Assembly (NCBI GenBank): GCA_963920765.1
Contig: OY987242.1
Span: 23,336,002 to 23,400,001, forward strand
Direction: 5' to 3'
DNA length: 64,000 nt
Source: Ulota crispa
Lineage: Eukaryota > Streptophyta > Bryopsida > Orthotrichales > Orthotrichaceae
Each line of letters opens with the position of its first letter. Position 1 is the stretch's first letter. A program made the translations under genes and the position numbers. The notes below the pieces were generated by a model. It was not told the origin of the DNA and searched no databases. It was given only the letters and a program-made list of their open reading frames with translations. Of this stretch, positions 34,950-44,973 are shown one piece after another.

Positions 34950-36100
34950 CATTTAAAGGGGGACGTGCTACACGGTAATGGCATGGAGAGATGAAATGGC
35001 CTGCAATACCACATCATAAACATCATTTCTCTCTCTTCTTTTTCTCGACCCCCTCTTGATCAACCCATTTAGCTCGTCTAGCCTGACTAGTATCTACTGC
35101 TGCTGATCCTACTCTAATAGGCTCCCAATCCATGGGATCCCCAGCAGTAGCATCTGTTGATATTCTCAAGGAACCAAGTCGGTTCTTTCCCGTAATCTGA
35201 AGTCCTGCTCAGAAATGAGTGTCAGAGACATGTACCACCTCATTGACGAATCTCTCGAAGGATAGTTTCTGGGGAACAAAAATGATAGCCTTCTAAAGAT
35301 CTGCGTGGAGGCCGCAGGTAAACATTGCCTTCTTGACAGGGCCTCCAAGTTTTGCTCTGGCTAGAAGAACTTGTTTGTTAAAATCCGCGTAAAAATCTCT
35401 GACGAAGCGCCTCCCTTGTTTCATGCCCTGCAGCTTGTCAAGGGCTCTTTCACGCTGGTGAGGGTCTTCAAACTAATCATTCAAAAACTCCCAAAGTCGC
35501 TTGGCAGTGACCCCATATTCCATGTCCAACCACGGCTGAGTTACAAGTGCTGCTTTCCCCGTGAATTGCGAGAAGATGTATCCCACCCTCAGCTTTCAGT
35601 GTTGTATTGATCAGCATCATATTCCATTTTATCATCCATCTATGGTCAAAAGAGATGATATAGTGTTTGATCTCCCTCAAACCTCTCAGGGTCAAAAAAA
35701 TGCAGTCGCCTAACAGGTTGTGGTGTTGCAAGTGCAAGCATCATCTGCTGTTGTCGTAACGCTCGTAACTAGCTTTTCAAACGTTCAATCTCCAGCTCAT
35801 GCTAGAGCTGCTGTATCTCAGGCCACTCGCTTGAGGTCCTTTGGCCGTGGCTGGTGGTACCCTCCTCTATACGAGGGAGAGCATCACTCAATCACTTGTC
35901 ATTCCTTCCGCTTGCCAATTCACTTGCTATAGCTTGTAACGTGGTTGTTGTTTGTTTGTCAGATAGGCCCTGCTGTTGCAGATGCCTTCACAATTCCGAC
36001 TCCACATGTTCTTGGGAATTGCCGCTAGTTGATAGTTGGGTGGCCATTTGGGCCGAAGTTACTATAAGCTCATCCATTGTCAACACTCAATATTTGCAAG
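34950..36100 (-). pseudogene. Gag region of the Ty3 element
   Basis: A CCHC zinc knuckle lies at 34981-35022 on the minus strand (C-x2-C-x4-H-x4-C, with GIAGHFISPC), carrying a stop codon at its third position. The rest is fragmented into short frames with no long open stretch. Confidence 0.7.
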
Positions 36101-36119
36101 TTGTGAGATTGAATCCAAA

Positions 36120-36420
36120 TGTAAGGGGCAGGCTCTGAGAGCGCTTAGCACCGGGATACAAAGATGGATTCGATAAGAACTATTAGGGTTTCTTGCCATG
36201 TTTCTACCAAAAGCAAATGGAGGAGAGATCGATGCTCACTTCCTGTGCTTGAGGAAAGTAATATAAAGCCATGACTAACCTAATTGTAAGCTATGACTAA
36301 ACTAGTTGTAAAAGAGGAAGACATGTGAAGCTACGACCATGAGTATTGTGAATCAGACTTGGAGTATCATCAACCGAAGGTGGCCATCGAGGAATATACC
36401 CTGGGCTCTAGCCCATCACA
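36120..36420 (-). repeat. 5' LTR of the Ty3 element
   Basis: Minus-strand termini are TGTGATGGGCTAGAGC and GCCCCTTACA. The sequence immediately inside (TTTGGATTCAATCTCAC) contains TGG but does not match the common initiator-Met primer site, so the primer is unassigned. Confidence 0.95.
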
Positions 36421-36928
36421 TTAAGTTTTTGTTCAATCTCATACCTTCTTCTACCTAATGTTTTTTTAAAGAATGAAAATTAAGTATTTTTTATTTTGAT
36501 TTTTTTTCAATGTTTTCCCAACTCAACTTCCCACCACAAAAGAATAAACTTCCAAACTTTGTGGTGCAAAAAACTCAAGTTAAAAAAGTTCAAAGTCAAA
36601 TAATCATGTCATGCAAGGTGCAAAAAACCTTGTTTTTTACACTTTAAAAGCAAATATCTTGGAACTTGTGCTGTCAAAAATTTTGAATTCTTTTTGCACA
36701 CTCTTATACTTAGTCTAATACAAGATCCTACAGTTAGATATGCCAAAAGACCAATATTTTTTTAATCTTTGTGATAAAATTTGTAGTTTTGAGTGTCTTT
36801 TGACAAAATAAAGGCCATGGTCCTTTAGGGGTTAAGGTGAGGTACAATATGGTTCCCATTGTTTTCCCAAATTAATGAATAACATGTTCACAATAATTGA
36901 AACACCTTGTGTACACTGAATATTGCAT

Positions 36929-37733
36929 TTAACCCCTAAATGCCCAAGGGGGTAAGGACAAAACATAGATGTATCATAAAATAATACTTATGTAACTTTG
37001 ATGAAGTTTGCTTCAAAAAAGAAAACAAGAATCAAGATGTTTAGTAATTATCCATATAGTTAGACATTCAAAAAAAGTTGAATTTTTATTTAATGAATTT
37101 AGAAGCATTTACCATTTGATATTCACCAAAATTACAAATTTTATGCATAGATTTTAAAATTTGGTATGATTGGTTAAAAAAAAACATTCTATCGTAAACT
37201 TCAGAAATGCAATCTTTTCAAAGGAGAGAACATCATTAGTTTCCCGAAATAGTAAATTTTACAACACTAGCAAATATTGAAGTGTTTGTCTTTGAAAAAT
37301 TCTCCTTGATGGAGTTTAACTTGGATTGACATGATTCAAGTTGGGCTGGAAAGTAGACAACACCATATTAGGTAAATTGGGAAAAAGAGTACATTCTGGG
37401 ACTTTCACTATTTCTATCATTATGTAAAATTCAGCATATTACAAAAAAAAACATGTAATTGCTTGTACAATATCGAAGTCTCAATGATTAACCACAAGAA
37501 TTTCAAAAAAATTTCAACTTTGAGTTATAGCTATGCCTACATTTATTGTATGTAAGATTAAAGTGGAGTACAAATTGGTACCTCTGTTTTTCCCAATTTA
37601 CCTAATATGGTGTTAGACTTGATTTTCTATTACAAAAAATTAGTTTTTTTGAAAAAGTTTTTTTTTCATCTCAAGCAGCATGCAAAAAACAGGCAGCGAC
37701 CAGAAAATGGTCGATTGAACGCTTAGGGGTTAA
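36929..37733. mobile_element. Family A element A13, itself carrying C3
   Basis: The ends are TTAACCCCTAAATGCCCA and TTGAACGCTTAGGGGTTAA. It is inserted in D1 where intact D copies read GCATTTAGGTTG, so the target copy must have had TTAA in place of TTAG. It contains a complete family C MITE. Confidence 0.85.
37359..37614. mobile_element. Family C MITE, copy C3, inside A13
   Basis: The ends are AACACCATATTAGGTAAA and TTTACCTAATATGGTGTT. AGAC is duplicated (37355-37358 and 37615-37618). Family C therefore inserted into family A here, the reverse of C2 and A12. Confidence 0.92.
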
Positions 37734-37980
37734 GTTGTCCCACACTAATTTCTTGACTTTTTATATTGTATAAATATTTATTGTTGAGTGCTACAACAAT
37801 TTTTATCAATAGCAACAAAATTGTAAAAAATCAAATTAGTGACATTCAAGTTGTAAACCATGTGAAATCCAAGTATCTAGAGGGTTGCATGCACCTCCAA
37901 CAAACCAAATGATGAGTCATGAGGTAGCTTACCAGATGGTGAGGCAACCTAATTGTAAAGGCAACCTAAACCACAGCAGT

Positions 37981-38369
37981 CCGGGGGAAATTCAAAGCGA
38001 GAATCATTCATTCTGCATGACATCCAAATTCCAATCCTCGGAGATTCTACCCTCAAGACTACCTTCATAGACATTCCATTATGCAAGGAATATACCATTT
38101 TTCATGCTGCGTTATTACGATTCTAAGTGCAAGAGAGAGGTCACGATAACCATGCTCTCTGCCTCGGCGACGTAATTCAGGGATGCTCTTTGACTCTTGC
38201 AGCAAAAGTTGTTGCCATTGATTACACGGTGACACTTGCTGCTTGATGTAGCCTACTGGAGGACTTTTCCTAAAGCAAGACGGTCCATCATTTGGTGCTC
38301 CTGACGCCGCTATGTGAGAAAGCCTTTCCTGCGACACTATTAGGTTGTAACTTAACCTGGACATTATTA
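37981..38369. other. Unique GC-richer patch, possible gene relic
   Basis: A minus-strand frame of 99 codons (38065-38364) includes SIPELRRRGREHGYRDLSL. I do not recognise it and see no splice or promoter context. It may be a captured exon or chance. Confidence 0.25.
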
Positions 38370-38970
38370 GTGGGTGTCAAACCTGGCATTTTTCAAGGTT
38401 TCAGGATAATTTTGTCCCGATTTTTTAATAAAGTTATGGGGTGATGGCTGAACTAAATTCTCCAAAGTTATGACCCTCGCAAAGTTTCACAAACTACTTG
38501 ATAAAAATTTGAGTAAGTTTTCATAACTTATGTATGGGATAACGTCACAAAGATTGATGTGTGATACTAAAGAGGGAGGGTGTGACATTAAAGAGGGAGG
38601 GTGTGACATTAAAGAGGGATGGTGTGATATTAAAGAGGGAGGGTGTGATATCAAAAAGGAGGGTGTGATATTAAAAAGGTTAGGGTGTGATATTATAGAG
38701 GTAATTTAGATTTTAGTAGTATGATTAGTAATAACACTAACATCTTTAATGTCACACCCTCCCTCTTTAGTATCACAATCTCCCTCTAGAAGAGAGCTAC
38801 AAGATCACTTGATAACTTTTATAAAGAGAGGCCATAACTAGTTTAAGTTTTCAACCACCTCTAGAGGTGGGTGATGAAGTTATCATGCCTTATAACTTCA
38901 AAAAGTGGTTGAGTTGTGGGTGGACCTAGCCAAACTTGTTGAGTGGGAAATAGCCAAGTTTGACACCCAC
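38370..38970. mobile_element. 601-bp element with GTGGGTGTCAAAC ends
   Basis: GTGGGTGTCAAACCTGGC and GCCAAGTTTGACACCCAC are inverted termini, and TATTA flanks both sides (38365-38369 and 38971-38975). Inside are a tandem array and, further on, an inverted partner GTCACACCCTCCCTCTTTA. The superfamily is unassigned. Confidence 0.75.
38565..38700. repeat. About 20-bp tandem repeat
   Basis: Six to seven units of the type AAAGAGGGAGGGTGTGACATT, drifting to AAAAAGGAGGGTGTGATAT at the right end. Confidence 0.9.
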
Positions 38971-38983
38971 TATTAATCAGGTA

Positions 38984-39633
38984 ACTTTACCCATACCCGA
39001 GTGTTTAACCTTAAGCACCCAGAGTTGAAACAAAAGAAGCCTGACTTGTGTGTAATCAAAGTGTCCATGTGGACTGAAAAATACAATCCACAAGATCCGA
39101 CCATATGAATTGTTAGTGGAAAGAGTCTCCATCATGCTAGGCTTGATTGGAAGTCATTTCACCCGACGTGCAATGAGATTAGAACGGTCAAAATTGAGTT
39201 GACCAAACTTTTTGAGCAACAGTATACTATTGCCCGGGCGCTCAGGGGTTAAGGGTTTAGGATTTAGGGTACTTCAAGGTCTTGGAAAATTTAGGGAAAA
39301 AATCTGCAAGGTTGGCCTTTCAACAAGCTATTATGGAATGTGATTTTTGTGAAAAAAGTATTGTAGAATATTTTTTATTAAAGGATAAAGTTATAGCTCA
39401 TAGGGTCCCTAAAAGCAACTTTAGACTAACCTTGAAATTGTTTGGAGGTGTTCCTATGAGGACACTTGATGGCCCCAACCCAACCCTCTCAAACTAGCCT
39501 AGCAACCAACATGTGGTAGGATTTGCTTATGCAAGTAGTATTCACTGCTCCACTTTGGGTTCATAGTGAGTGGTGAACACCTCAAACATAGGGATCGGCT
39601 TTGGGGACCCATCAAGATTGGGTGTGTTTACCT
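38984..39633 (+). mobile_element. Family B MITE, copy B3, split by A14
   Basis: It follows TA at 38982 (ACTTTACCCATACCCGAG) and ends GGTGTGTTTACCT before TA. Its halves join colinearly with B1 and B5 when A14 and one TTAA are removed. Confidence 0.8.
39005..39252. mobile_element. Family A-related short element A14
   Basis: The ends are TTAACCTTAAGCACCCAG and GGGCGCTCAGGGGTTAA. The host B3 reads CCCGAGTGTTTAA on the left and TTAAGGGTTTAG on the right. The uninterrupted B5 reads CCCAAGCGTTTAAGGGTTT at 62571-62589, again a single TTAA. This GAGCGCCC variant (also A8b and A21) thus uses the same target rule as the main family. Confidence 0.9.
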
Positions 39634-39635
39634 TA

Positions 39636-40784
39636 GAGTGTCTCTTGCAACCCTCCAAATGTTCAAGCTTCGCTCAAATCCATATGAAAAGCAATTAGTT
39701 TTAGTTGTATTAGGCTCTACATTTACCTCCCCCTTCAAATATGGCTTATTTAAAGGGGTCTCTAAACCCTCTATAAGTTATATTTTCTTGTGATCATAGG
39801 CTCATAACTTATTTTATTATTTTTGAAAATTCCTTGACTTGTGATTATTTGGCACTATACTTAGCAGATTGCACTATTGGAATATAAGTGGCCATTCCCT
39901 CTAAAACATAAAGAGAGGAATTGAAGGAACCTGGACATTTAGAGGGTAAACAGGAGATGCTCCGTTAGTCTTCATCGATCACTGCATGTTGATCGATCGA
40001 AGAGTGTACTTCCGGAGCCGGTCATGGCTGCAGCAAAGGTACACACCAGGGGTCTCCTGTGAGGAATCTGTGTCTATAAACCTCACTGCATGAGTGCAAG
40101 TCTCTCATTCCCCTACGAACCTCAACATCAGTTTGCCACCTGTCAAGATTTCCATACAATCTAGACAGATGTCATTAGTGGGAACAGTGAAACTCACGTA
40201 GGGAATCACATGCCAGTATATTTCATAATTCGAGAAAGAGGAAAAAGTAGAAATCAACGACCGTGACGATGGGAGTCACAGGACTGAGCACGCGCTTGTA
40301 GTTTTCAAAAGGGTGCGAAATAAGTGCCCAGATTGTCTGATCGATTCCATAGGGAACTAGACTTTGGAGAGGATTGCTTTTCCTCGGTAATTCAGCCGCT
40401 ATGTCTGGTCGATCGCCCTAGGGACAGAGACAAGTGCAAATTTTGGTAGCTGCTGTTGACTTGGGCCTTTCTTTTTCGAATGATCTGCACCTGTGGTTCG
40501 CTGTATCCCTGGATAGCAAACAAGGCTTGCAACTCTTTTAGCCCCATTTCTAGTAACTCTAGGTCGTTATTCTCAGACAGTGAAGACCGCAACAAGTCGC
40601 TGGATCGGTCGCTTGGTACCGGTCAATCGACTTCGAAGAAGAGGTTTGTTGACACCGATTCGTAGAGTGCTGCGAAATCTGCTTGCTTGAGTTTTAGAAG
40701 GAGCTTAGATTCGACTAGTGTAGGTTTTTGCTCGTGTTGGGGAAGCTTGCGTGGATTGGTCGCAGGGTCGGTGGTGGTGTGAGG
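39636..40784 (+). promoter_or_regulatory. Upstream region of the first 102-residue gene
   Basis: From about 39950 the composition becomes GC-richer and unique. A TATA-like CTATAAAC lies near 40074, implying a long leader if used. A minus-strand frame at 40392-40595 (containing LELLEMGLKELQALF) is of unknown meaning. No boundary can be assigned firmly. Confidence 0.35.
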
Positions 40785-41093
40785 ATGGATTTGTATAGAA
40801 GGCTGTCAAGGATGTTGATGCGGCGGAAGTATGCGCGCGTGGAGGAGAGAGGCACCACGCCTGCGGTGACCAAGAGCAAGTCCATAAGGAATCCCCGAAC
40901 GGAGAAGAAAGTGGAGCGGAGCAGCAGACCCGCGCCACCGCCCACCGCGTCGGAACCACGAGTGGTGACCATGCCCAAAGGCTTCACCTTGCGCTCGTCC
41001 AATAACGAGGTCATCGATGACGCCTGGTTCAACAGCGCCCTCCGCCGCTCCGTTGCTGAAGGCCGCCTCAATTTGAGCAACCTCGCCGCCTAA
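40785..41093 (+). CDS. Uncharacterised 102-residue basic protein, paralogue 1
   Basis: It starts at the ATG of MDLYRRLSRMLMRRKYARV, chosen because the paralogue at 50121 starts at the same residue; the frame is open 57 bases upstream but without another ATG. Two blocks are conserved between the copies: the N-terminal LSRxLMRRKY block and a C-terminal block PKxFTxxSS then a Val-(Ile/Val)-Asp-x2-Trp motif and ALRRSVAEGRLNL. The middle (residues 22-60) is Lys, Arg, Pro and Ser-rich and probably disordered. No signal peptide, membrane segment or known domain is seen. It is a single exon with no transposon inside. I do not recognise the family. A basic soluble protein is all that can be said. Confidence 0.75.
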   Translation: MDLYRRLSRMLMRRKYARVEERGTTPAVTKSKSIRNPRTEKKVERSSRPAPPPTASEPRVVTMPKGFTLRSSNNEVIDDAWFNSALRRSVAEGRLNLSNLAA

Positions 41094-42046
41094 ACATCGT
41101 CATTCTGGCAATGGCAACACGGTCACTCTAGCGATGGCAACATAATCACTCTGGCGATAGCAACAAGGTCACTCAAGCGGTGGCAACATGGTCACTTTGG
41201 CGATGGCAAAGCTTGTGTCTACGGCCACGTGATATTTCACAATAACTTGTAAGAAATCATCAGTGTTGCACAGCTTCTAGTGAGAGCCATGGTTGCTTAG
41301 TTATCCATAAGTAAGGCACAACAAAATCTGAGAAGGAAAATCCGTTCCATATACTTTAATATACTTTAGTGTGCATGTTCATCAAATTTTCATGCCAAAT
41401 TCAAGTTTCCAGGCTAGTTGTGGGGTACTTGGATCTTTTAGGTTTGTCAAAAGAAAGTGTACCCTCAAATGCTTCACTCAATACGACAAACAAAAATACA
41501 CATGTAGATTAACCATGGTGACTCAGAATTATGTCCAATAACGCTCTCAAACCTCCGGACTCTTAAGAGTAATTTTTTTCTAAAGCAAGCGTCAGGTGCC
41601 CCTGGTTTCTGTACAAGTGCTGAAGAGAGCCTTGTGATGTAGTAAAGTATCAATGTATGCAAAATCAGCACTGCTTTTGCAGGATCACGGGTTAGATGTT
41701 GTTAAGGTTTCGGAATCTGCGTTGTTTAGGAATGATGTGAGTTGGGTGAAAATCATGTGGACGAAAGGCCCTGGTTTACAGTGCAGAAAGAGCAATAAAA
41801 TTGCAATCACATACTCCTCGAATTTGAGTTGCTTGGAGATGAGCTATCTTAAGGTCATTTTTTGTTCTATTGGCACGGTTTAGTGTGCCAACAAAAATTG
41901 CTACATTTAACGGCACGAAACCCTAAAAACTAGGACTGCCATGGATTTAGGTTTACGTTTCAGGGCGACTATCTCGAGAAGTGGCTATGTCGTGAATTTC
42001 CGGAACTGAACAGTCCCGTTCATCAAAGTTACAATTTCATAAACTT
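41094..42046. other. 3' flank of the small gene and intergenic DNA
   Basis: The first 120 bases contain diverged repeats of GGCAACAYGGTCACTCT-like units (about 22 bp, 41110-41215) in the probable 3' UTR. The rest is unique with no recognised gene. Confidence 0.5.
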
Positions 42047-42055
42047 TAAAAAGAA

Positions 42056-42537
42056 GGGAAAATTTTATGGATACCACTGAAGTTTGCAATTATTTCATAG
42101 ATACAGTGGTGCCTGCCTAAGATGAACAGGTCCGGACAGAAAACCAATTCGTCTTAGGAGAGCATTCATTGTAGCCAAGCGCAATTACTTCGAAGTAAGT
42201 CCCGGCCTGAATGGGACAGGACAGTCATCTTAGCCAAGTGTTTTTCTAACAAGGGTTCGTCTTAGCTAGGCACTACTATACCTTGCTTTTTCAGAAATTT
42301 CACAGTTACCCTTGAACTAAAATTTTCAAGCATTTTTTTGTTGTCATGTTACTTCCCTTCTTCCTTTGTGCGCGCACATAACAAGAAAATAGTGTGCACA
42401 CAAAGGAAGAAAGGAAGTGACATGCATAACAAAAAATGCTTGAAAATTTTGATTCAAGGGTACGTGTGAAAGTTCTGAAAAAGCAAAGAAATCTATGAAA
42501 TTATTGCAAACTTCAGGGGTATCCATGAAAATTTCCC
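42056..42537. mobile_element. Family F Mutator-like MITE, copy F2, carrying a pogo-like MITE
   Basis: It opens GGGAAAATTTTATGGATA and closes TATCCATGAAAATTTCCC. The perfect 9-bp duplication TAAAAAGAA (42047-42055 and 42538-42546) is diagnostic of Mutator-like elements. F1 lies in the PPR 5' intron. Removing the pogo-like insertion restores colinearity with F1. Confidence 0.95.
42104..42278. mobile_element. pogo-like (Tc1/mariner) MITE, copy P1
   Basis: The termini CAGTGGTGCCTGCCTAAG and CTTAGCTAGGCACTACTA are inverted and flanked by TA. The same place in F1 reads CATAGATACCCCTGC, with one TA, so the TA duplication is shown by an empty paralogous site. Confidence 0.9.
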
Positions 42538-42546
42538 TAAAAAGAA

Positions 42547-43157
42547 GCCCAGCCCCTAAGTCCTAAACTCCACCATACTGACATGTATAAGCTCAATTTG
42601 GAAGCACTTAATGGCCACTTCCAAAGTGACTCTGAAGGAGAAAAGCAACTGAAACCAAATTGACCTTCTGCATCCCTATTTTCTCCATGCCCCGGTTCAA
42701 AGTTAGAAATCATCAAGTATGCCAAAAATCATTAGGGATAGTCACGGCACTTTTATCTCCAAAAGTGGAAAATGAGAATGCAGACATGTCCTATCATTGG
42801 AGCTTGCGTGAAACTTCTCATAGCCTTGTTCTTTTCCTCTAGAGGTGAAGAATGGAGTGGAGAATGAGTTAGTGTATGAAATTCTTACCATGGTTTGCTC
42901 GTTTTCCCTGCTAATGAATCGCTTTTCACCTTAGCTCTTTTTGCTCATCCAATTGCTAGCCATGTTGCCTTTCTCTAAGTAAATCATTCTCCATTCTCCT
43001 CTCTCAATCCTCCATCACACACAAATGGGGTGTCACAGCATTTTCACAAAGAACAAGCTCCTATTGGCTTAGTTGATTCTCAATCTCCATTCTCTTTTCA
43101 TTCTCCGAAGTGCCGTGACTACCTCTATTACGAAACCAATTGTGAACCCAAAGCCTT
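42547..43157. other. Intergenic, no feature recognised
   Basis: An inverted pair around CTCTTTTCATTCTCC-like sequence is weak. I see no gene. Confidence 0.4.
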
Positions 43158-43161
43158 AAAC

Positions 43162-43418
43162 AACACCATATTCACTAATTTGGGAAAAATGATACATTTT
43201 GGGACTTTCAAGAAGTTTGAGGTGATCACCTCAAACTGAGCTCAGTGTTTTTTTTTGTACACATGCCCTCACCTGAGAGGAGAGATTTGCGAGGGAAAAA
43301 ATCTTAGTGGCTCAGACTAAATTTGGTACCTTCAAATTTGATTTAAAGTAACTTTTTGGGTTTAAGGTGGAGTACAAAATGGGACACCTGTTTTTCGCAA
43401 ATTAACGAATATGGTGAT
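43162..43418. mobile_element. Family C MITE, copy C4
   Basis: The ends are AACACCATATTCACTAAT and AACGAATATGGTGAT, with AAAC duplicated (43158-43161 and 43419-43422). 257 bp. Confidence 0.9.
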
Positions 43419-43422
43419 AAAC

Positions 43423-44093
43423 CCTAAAATTGCTCGTAACTACTTCGTGAAAAAATGAATTTTGTGATTACAAAAAGCAACAAAAAAACCAATTGCTTAT
43501 CTATACTGAAAATACCGTATCAATCCTTTTGTCCCACCGTAGGAAAGGATATGCAAAATATTCCTCTCCCGTGTACATGTACTGAAGTCATTCTCATTCA
43601 ACAATCACTTAACTAATTCTGAACTACCTGTGTAATTCCAAACTATGCAAAACATTGAGAGATCTCCCAAAAAGTTTTGCGAACAATTCCAAACTTTCTT
43701 GCCCTATGAACCCTGAACAGTCTAGAATTAGTTAAAGACTGCGCATTCTCGCACCAGAGAACTTTTTCAATCCAGGTCTTGCATAAAGTTGGGTTAGAGG
43801 GTGCATCCTCCTTCACGTGCGCATATGCCACTCCGTCAACGAAACTCACAACATAGTGCTAAGGCGATGTCTCGTTCACAAGCACATGTATTTCTTCTTT
43901 GGACCCATTTGTGTCGGTTTCCATTTTCCTTGGGTTGAGAAGTCACCTATTTACAATGCAAGTGTCATTCATACACATGAGACTTGCGAGAAATGAGATG
44001 CTCTATTGCAGCAAAAAATGCTTCTAAGGACAGTCACAATTGGGACCCTACGACTTCAACCTGCAACAAAGTCATAACTTGCTCATACAATGT
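43423..44093. other. Intergenic, partly unique
   Basis: A GC-richer patch at 43640-43990 has a 68-codon minus-strand frame that I do not recognise. No repeat ends. Confidence 0.35.
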
Positions 44094-44097
44094 CCAA

Positions 44098-44354
44098 AAC
44101 GCGTTGTTCGTTAAATTGGGAAAGAGCTTACATTTTGGGACTTTTGAAGGTTTCAAGAAGCCTCTTGAAATCGAGCTGAAAATGTTTTATGGATACACAT
44201 GTCCTCATTTGAGAGGAGAAATTTGCGAAGGAATAAATCTTAGTGGCTCAAACTGAATGTGACACCTTTGAATTTGGTTTAAGGGGACTTTTTGGATTTA
44301 AGGTGGAATACAAAATGTTACCTCCGTTTTTCCCAATTTAACGAATAACGCGTT
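44098..44354. mobile_element. Family C MITE, copy C5 (intact reference copy)
   Basis: The ends are AACGCGTTGTTCGTTAAA and TTTAACGAATAACGCGTT, with CCAA duplicated (44094-44097 and 44355-44358). It contains the uninterrupted TTTGGATTTAAGGTGG, the empty counterpart of the A12 insertion in C2. Confidence 0.95.
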
Positions 44355-44358
44355 CCAA

Positions 44359-44701
44359 ATAATGTATGTTTTAGTGAACTATCATGCGGAAGGTATGTAA
44401 GGACCTTTGTCAACCGTCGCACATATGAGGACAAGATGTAGCATAAAAAATAATGATAGAAACCACTCAGAACAGCTGAAATCCAAGGGAGCAGGTTCTC
44501 GACCTAATCATCGTCTTCTCTAAAAGAAAACCATCGACATGCTACTCATTATGCATCTACCAAGGCAAGGACAGGAGAGCAGCTGCACCTTGTCCTCAAC
44601 GCAGATGCCAAACCAAGAGGAAGGCTTGCTTGTGCACACGAAAAACATGATGTGCTTCACACTTTAACTACGGCTTTGGAAAATCATTCTTAGAACAGAA
44701 C
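44359..44701. other. Unique intergenic patch
   Basis: Moderately GC-rich DNA without a recognisable frame or repeat. Confidence 0.4.
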
Positions 44702-44705
44702 ATTT

Positions 44706-44969
44706 AACGCCATATTAGGTAAATTGGGAAGAATAAAGGTACCATTTTGTACTCCACCTCAATTCAAAATAGTCACCTCAAGCCAGATTCAAAATTCAAA
44801 AGTATCATGTTCAGTTTGAGCCACTAAGATTTGTTCCCTCACAAATTCCTCCTCTCAGGTGAGGACACGTGTACCGCTGGAGCTCGATTTGGGGTGATTA
44901 CCCCAATTTCCCCAAATTTTGAAAAGTCCCAAAATGATCGTTTTGACCCAATTTACCTAATATGGCATT
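44706..44969. mobile_element. Family C MITE, copy C6
   Basis: The ends are AACGCCATATTAGGTAAA and TTTACCTAATATGGCATT, with ATTT duplicated (44702-44705 and 44970-44973). Confidence 0.92.
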
Positions 44970-44973
44970 ATTT

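Larger units (their letters stand above)
30685..36420 (-). mobile_element. Decayed Ty3/gypsy chromovirus-type LTR retrotransposon
   Basis: Two 301-bp LTRs bound gag, protease, reverse transcriptase, RNase H, integrase and a C-terminal chromodomain, all reading on the minus strand and broken by many stops and frameshifts. The flanks, read on the minus strand, are CTTAA and CTTAC, a 5-bp duplication with one change. A G-rich polypurine tract (GATGGGGGTAA) precedes the 3' LTR. The gene order and the chromodomain place it among chromoviruses. The protein sequences look closer to fungal Ty3 elements than to common seed-plant ones, which is a judgement from memory. It is unable to transpose. Confidence 0.95.
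30177..36835. mobile_element. Family A element A12, split by the Ty3 retrotransposon
   Basis: The ends are TTAACCTCTAAAGGACCA and GGTCCTTTAGGGGTTAA. Without the retrotransposon it is about 920 bp and colinear with A5 and A20. The host C2 shows TTTTGGATTAA on the left and TTAAGGTGAGGTAC on the right, while the intact C5 reads TTTGGATTTAAGGTGGAA at 44291-44308. The target was therefore a single TTAA. Confidence 0.93.
29996..36888. mobile_element. Family C MITE, copy C2, split by A12
   Basis: The left half starts AACGCCATATTCATTG and the right half ends TTAATGAATAACATGTT. After removal of A12 the halves join colinearly with C5 (44098). This is the outermost layer of a three-level nest. Its 4-bp duplication is no longer recognisable (AAAG against CACA). 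Confidence 0.8.
36914..37980 (+). mobile_element. Family D MITE, copy D1, split by A13
   Basis: It starts CACTGAATATTGCATTTAA after TA (36912). The remainder after A13 (GTTGTCCCACACTAATTTC through GGCAACCTAA) matches D2 and D3. The right terminus is degraded. Confidence 0.75.

Noticed and set aside
39282-39497. 71-codon frame, with a similar minus-strand frame near 25211
   Set aside because: Both fall in family B MITEs and are unrelated to a protein. Similarity reflects the shared repeat.
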